Below are positions 62,180 through 64,000 of a DNA stretch of 64,000 bases, in pieces. The notes beneath the pieces are model-generated. The model searched no databases and was not told where the DNA came from. It worked only from the letters and a program-made list of their open reading frames with translations. Origin of the DNA: DATJZH01 sp052146815 (GTDB taxonomy: Bacteria; Actinomycetota; Actinomycetes; Streptosporangiales; Streptosporangiaceae); contig JBKQMG010000281.1 in the NCBI GenBank assembly GCA_052146815.1, positions 1-64,000 on the forward strand, in the 5' to 3' direction. Each line of letters begins with the position of its first letter. Position 1 is the first letter of the stretch. The translations under genes and the position numbers were made by a program.

Positions 62180-63535
62180 TCAGGTCAGCTGCAGAGCATA
62201 TGCATCCGGGATGAAATGCTCGCCGACCGGCCGCAGCAGCTGGGCCGGCGCCGGCACATCAGGCTGCGCGCGCACCTCGCGGGCCAGTTCCTGCAGCAGC
62301 GCCGCCCCGGCCCGGTCCGGGCGCTCCGCGGCCAGCAGCGCGGCCGCCCGGCATTCGCCCACTTCACCCACGCACTCGAAAGGCTTACTGCTGCGCGAGG
62401 TACCGAGCAAGGTGCGGAACCGGTCGGCGAGCGCGGCTCCTGGCGCGGCAGCGCTCAGCGGCTCCCGGCCGCCGAAAATCCGGTCCAGTTCAGCCGCGGG
62501 CAGGAACGGAGCCAGGATCAGGTCGATGAAACAGCATTTGTCGCAAAGGCCGCACCAGTAATCCAGGCGCTTCGCCGGGTCGATGTAAAAGGCGCGATTA
62601 CAGCTGTGAAAGGTGGCGTGATACTCGGTGAGCGCGGCGAACCGCTGCGCGATCCACAGTTCGGTGAAGGGGCGCAGCGCCGAGAAATAGGTCAGCCGGC
62701 CGCCGAATACGCCGTCGAGGACCCGCCGGAATCCCGCCTCGAACGCGGCGCCCTTGGAGTACTGGTGATTGACGGGGCGCCCGCCCGCCTCCAGCGTCGG
62801 GACGGACGCCGACCATTCGTTGGACATCACGACGGCGTCGCGGTCTTCCAGGACCGCCGCCAGCACGGCAATGGCCGACAAGATCCCGGTCACCGGAACG
62901 TGCCCGTTCAGGAAGCGCGGCGCCGGCCTGCGGGCGTCGGCGGACAGCTGCGGGTCGATCTCGCGTTCCGCGCGCACGACGGGCAGGCCGGTCACGGCGG
63001 CCGGCTGCTCGATGGCCGCAAAAAGGTCGCCTGGCCGGCTCACGATGAACAATGCCGGTTCGGCCCGGCGGCGCACCATCTCGACGGTCACGATCGAGTC
63101 GATACCGCCGCCGAACGGCACCAGGGGCCGGCCGGGCCTGCCGGCGCGTCCGTCCGCGGGGGCCTGCGCCGCAGCGGGCGGCTGCCGGACGGATCCCTCG
63201 ATCCGCAGGCCGGACAGGTCCAGGCCGTTGCGGTAGGCGTACTCGCCCAGGCCGTCTAGGTAGAACGTGCGCAGGAAGTCGCGCTCGGCATCGGTGACCG
63301 CGGTCTGGGACAGGTCGATGACACCGGGCGCGGCGCTCTTGTAGTAGGAGACGCCGGCGAGCAGGAAGACCAGGCGGGCGGCCTCACCGACGGCGGGCTG
63401 ATCCCACCGGCCGCCGACGCTGAACGTGACTTTCTCGGTGAACCTGTCGGCACCGAGTGAATAACGGCACGTGAGCTGACCGCGACCCGGGTCCAGGTCG
63501 TAGCCGTCGTAGCGAAATCTGGGTGTGCCAGCCAT
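62180..63535 (-). CDS. murL: UDP-MurNAc-L-Ala-L-Glu epimerase MurL
   Basis: A 451-residue enzyme that turns the terminal L-glutamate of UDP-MurNAc-L-Ala-L-Glu into D-glutamate using ATP, so it acts right after MurD2. Diagnostic regions are the N-terminal barrel (FRYDGYDLDPGRGQLTCRYSL), a PP-loop-like ATP site (LVPFGGGIDSIVTVEM), VMSNEWSASVPT, and the Cys-rich WCGLCDKCCFIDLIL. Start ATG 63535 follows GGGAAG; a longer start at 63589 lacks family support. Its partner murD2 lies beyond the mobile island on the same strand. Confidence 0.9.
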   Translation of the reverse strand: MAGTPRFRYDGYDLDPGRGQLTCRYSLGADRFTEKVTFSVGGRWDQPAVGEAARLVFLLAGVSYYKSAAPGVIDLSQTAVTDAERDFLRTFYLDGLGEYAYRNGLDLSGLRIEGSVRQPPAAAQAPADGRAGRPGRPLVPFGGGIDSIVTVEMVRRRAEPALFIVSRPGDLFAAIEQPAAVTGLPVVRAEREIDPQLSADARRPAPRFLNGHVPVTGILSAIAVLAAVLEDRDAVVMSNEWSASVPTLEAGGRPVNHQYSKGAAFEAGFRRVLDGVFGGRLTYFSALRPFTELWIAQRFAALTEYHATFHSCNRAFYIDPAKRLDYWCGLCDKCCFIDLILAPFLPAAELDRIFGGREPLSAAAPGAALADRFRTLLGTSRSSKPFECVGEVGECRAAALLAAERPDRAGAALLQELAREVRAQPDVPAPAQLLRPVGEHFIPDAYALQLT

Positions 63536-63767
63536 CTGCTTCCCGGGGGGCGGTGGTCGTAACCGTGGTCGTAACCTCTGCGCGGCCACAGTACACGCGG
63601 CTGCTACCTGCGGACCTCAGTCCTCAGCAGCGCCCGGCCGGCGCGGGAAAGTCGCCCGCGGCTGACAGGGGGCCGGCCGCGCCCGTGCTGCGGCATTTCC
63701 CTGTGATATCCGTCCTATCTACCCCAGACCGGCACAAAGTCATTGACAGTCGCCCCAGGCGGCGCCG

Positions 63768-64000
63768 ATGCAGCGCGTCGACATCACCGGCGGCAACCTG
63801 TCGCTCATGGACTACTGCTCCGCCGGCCCGCAATAGGCCAGCGGCGGCTTCATCGCCGACTCGGCTTTCTCCGGCGGTACGGTCATCAACGGCTCGCAGC
63901 AGCAGTTCGTGGTGCGCAACAGCAACCTCGTCGGCTGGAGCAACGGCGTCTGGAACCAGGTCTTCTCCGGTGACGAGGGCGCGCCCGCGCAGAGCTTCTC
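63768..64000 (+). pseudogene. parallel beta-helix secreted protein fragment, with stop codon, runs off the window
   Basis: The frame reads RVDITGGNLSLMDYCSAGPQ, an in-frame TAG at 63834-63836, then ASGGFIADSAFSGGTVINGSQQQF and NGVWNQVFSGDEGAPAQSFS to the edge. This matches the repeating strands of right-handed beta-helix proteins exported by actinobacteria. The segment before 63768 shows no signal peptide, so the start is missing too. The remainder lies outside the window. Confidence 0.6.

Overview
The window is very GC-rich with strong third-position GC bias, and its conserved genes point to an actinobacterium (Actinomycetota). They include mshA for mycothiol synthesis, the mshA-ybjN-gpmA-senX3-regX3 block, CarD followed by IspF, a PknF/Rv1747-like kinase and FHA-ABC exporter pair, and an actinobacterial homogentisate dioxygenase. 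A MurD2/MurL pair, which makes the D-glutamate of peptidoglycan by epimerising a precursor, narrows the host to lineages that use this unusual route. I cannot name the genus from sequence alone.

Layout. 0-5 kb: decayed genes (LuxR/AAA regulator, HAD hydrolase, STAS protein) around one intact secreted barrel protein. 5.2-15.7 kb: a GH1 beta-glucosidase and an ion-homeostasis block. The block holds a KimA/APC-type permease fused to an OB-fold and coupled to a CDF metal exporter, then a cytosolic PRC-MgtE_N-CBS protein coupled to an NRAMP-related transporter, then a second such transporter in the opposite direction behind a clear M-box (ykoK) magnesium riboswitch with an intrinsic terminator. 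15.9-25.8 kb: acyl-CoA racemase, an internally deleted apbE, csoR, ybjN, mshA, gpmA, senX3-regX3, two secreted or membrane proteins, carD, ispF. 25.8-33.9 kb: DUF2637 protein with a repeat tail, hmgA, cysS-rlmB, a PCMT-like methyltransferase, an L,D-transpeptidase. 34.1-45.7 kb: polar amino-acid ABC operon, FHA-ABC exporter divergent from a Ser/Thr kinase with a sensor propeller, DUF2993, a minimal zincin, and a coupled sarcosine-oxidase-like/homocysteine methyltransferase pair. 45.8-48.2 kb: AraC and VOC proteins, then two more broken genes. 48.5-53.1 kb: a three-gene, tightly overlapping polysaccharide operon (GT-C, cellulose-synthase-like GT2, membrane-anchored GH26). 53.3-64 kb: a broken hydrolase, otsA, murD2, a tiny peptide gene with its own terminator, a 4 kb scrap yard of mobile DNA (IS110-type element inside a dead IS30 gene, an integrase tail), then murL and a broken beta-helix protein at the edge.

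How the parts fit. The magnesium block reads as a sensor-plus-transporter system: a soluble copy of the MgtE gating module is translationally coupled to one transporter, while the paralogue is under RNA control by Mg2+. murD2 and murL would act consecutively, but here they are separated by transposon debris. The broken genes are all dispensable types, and the large housekeeping genes are intact, so real gene decay is more likely than random sequencing error.
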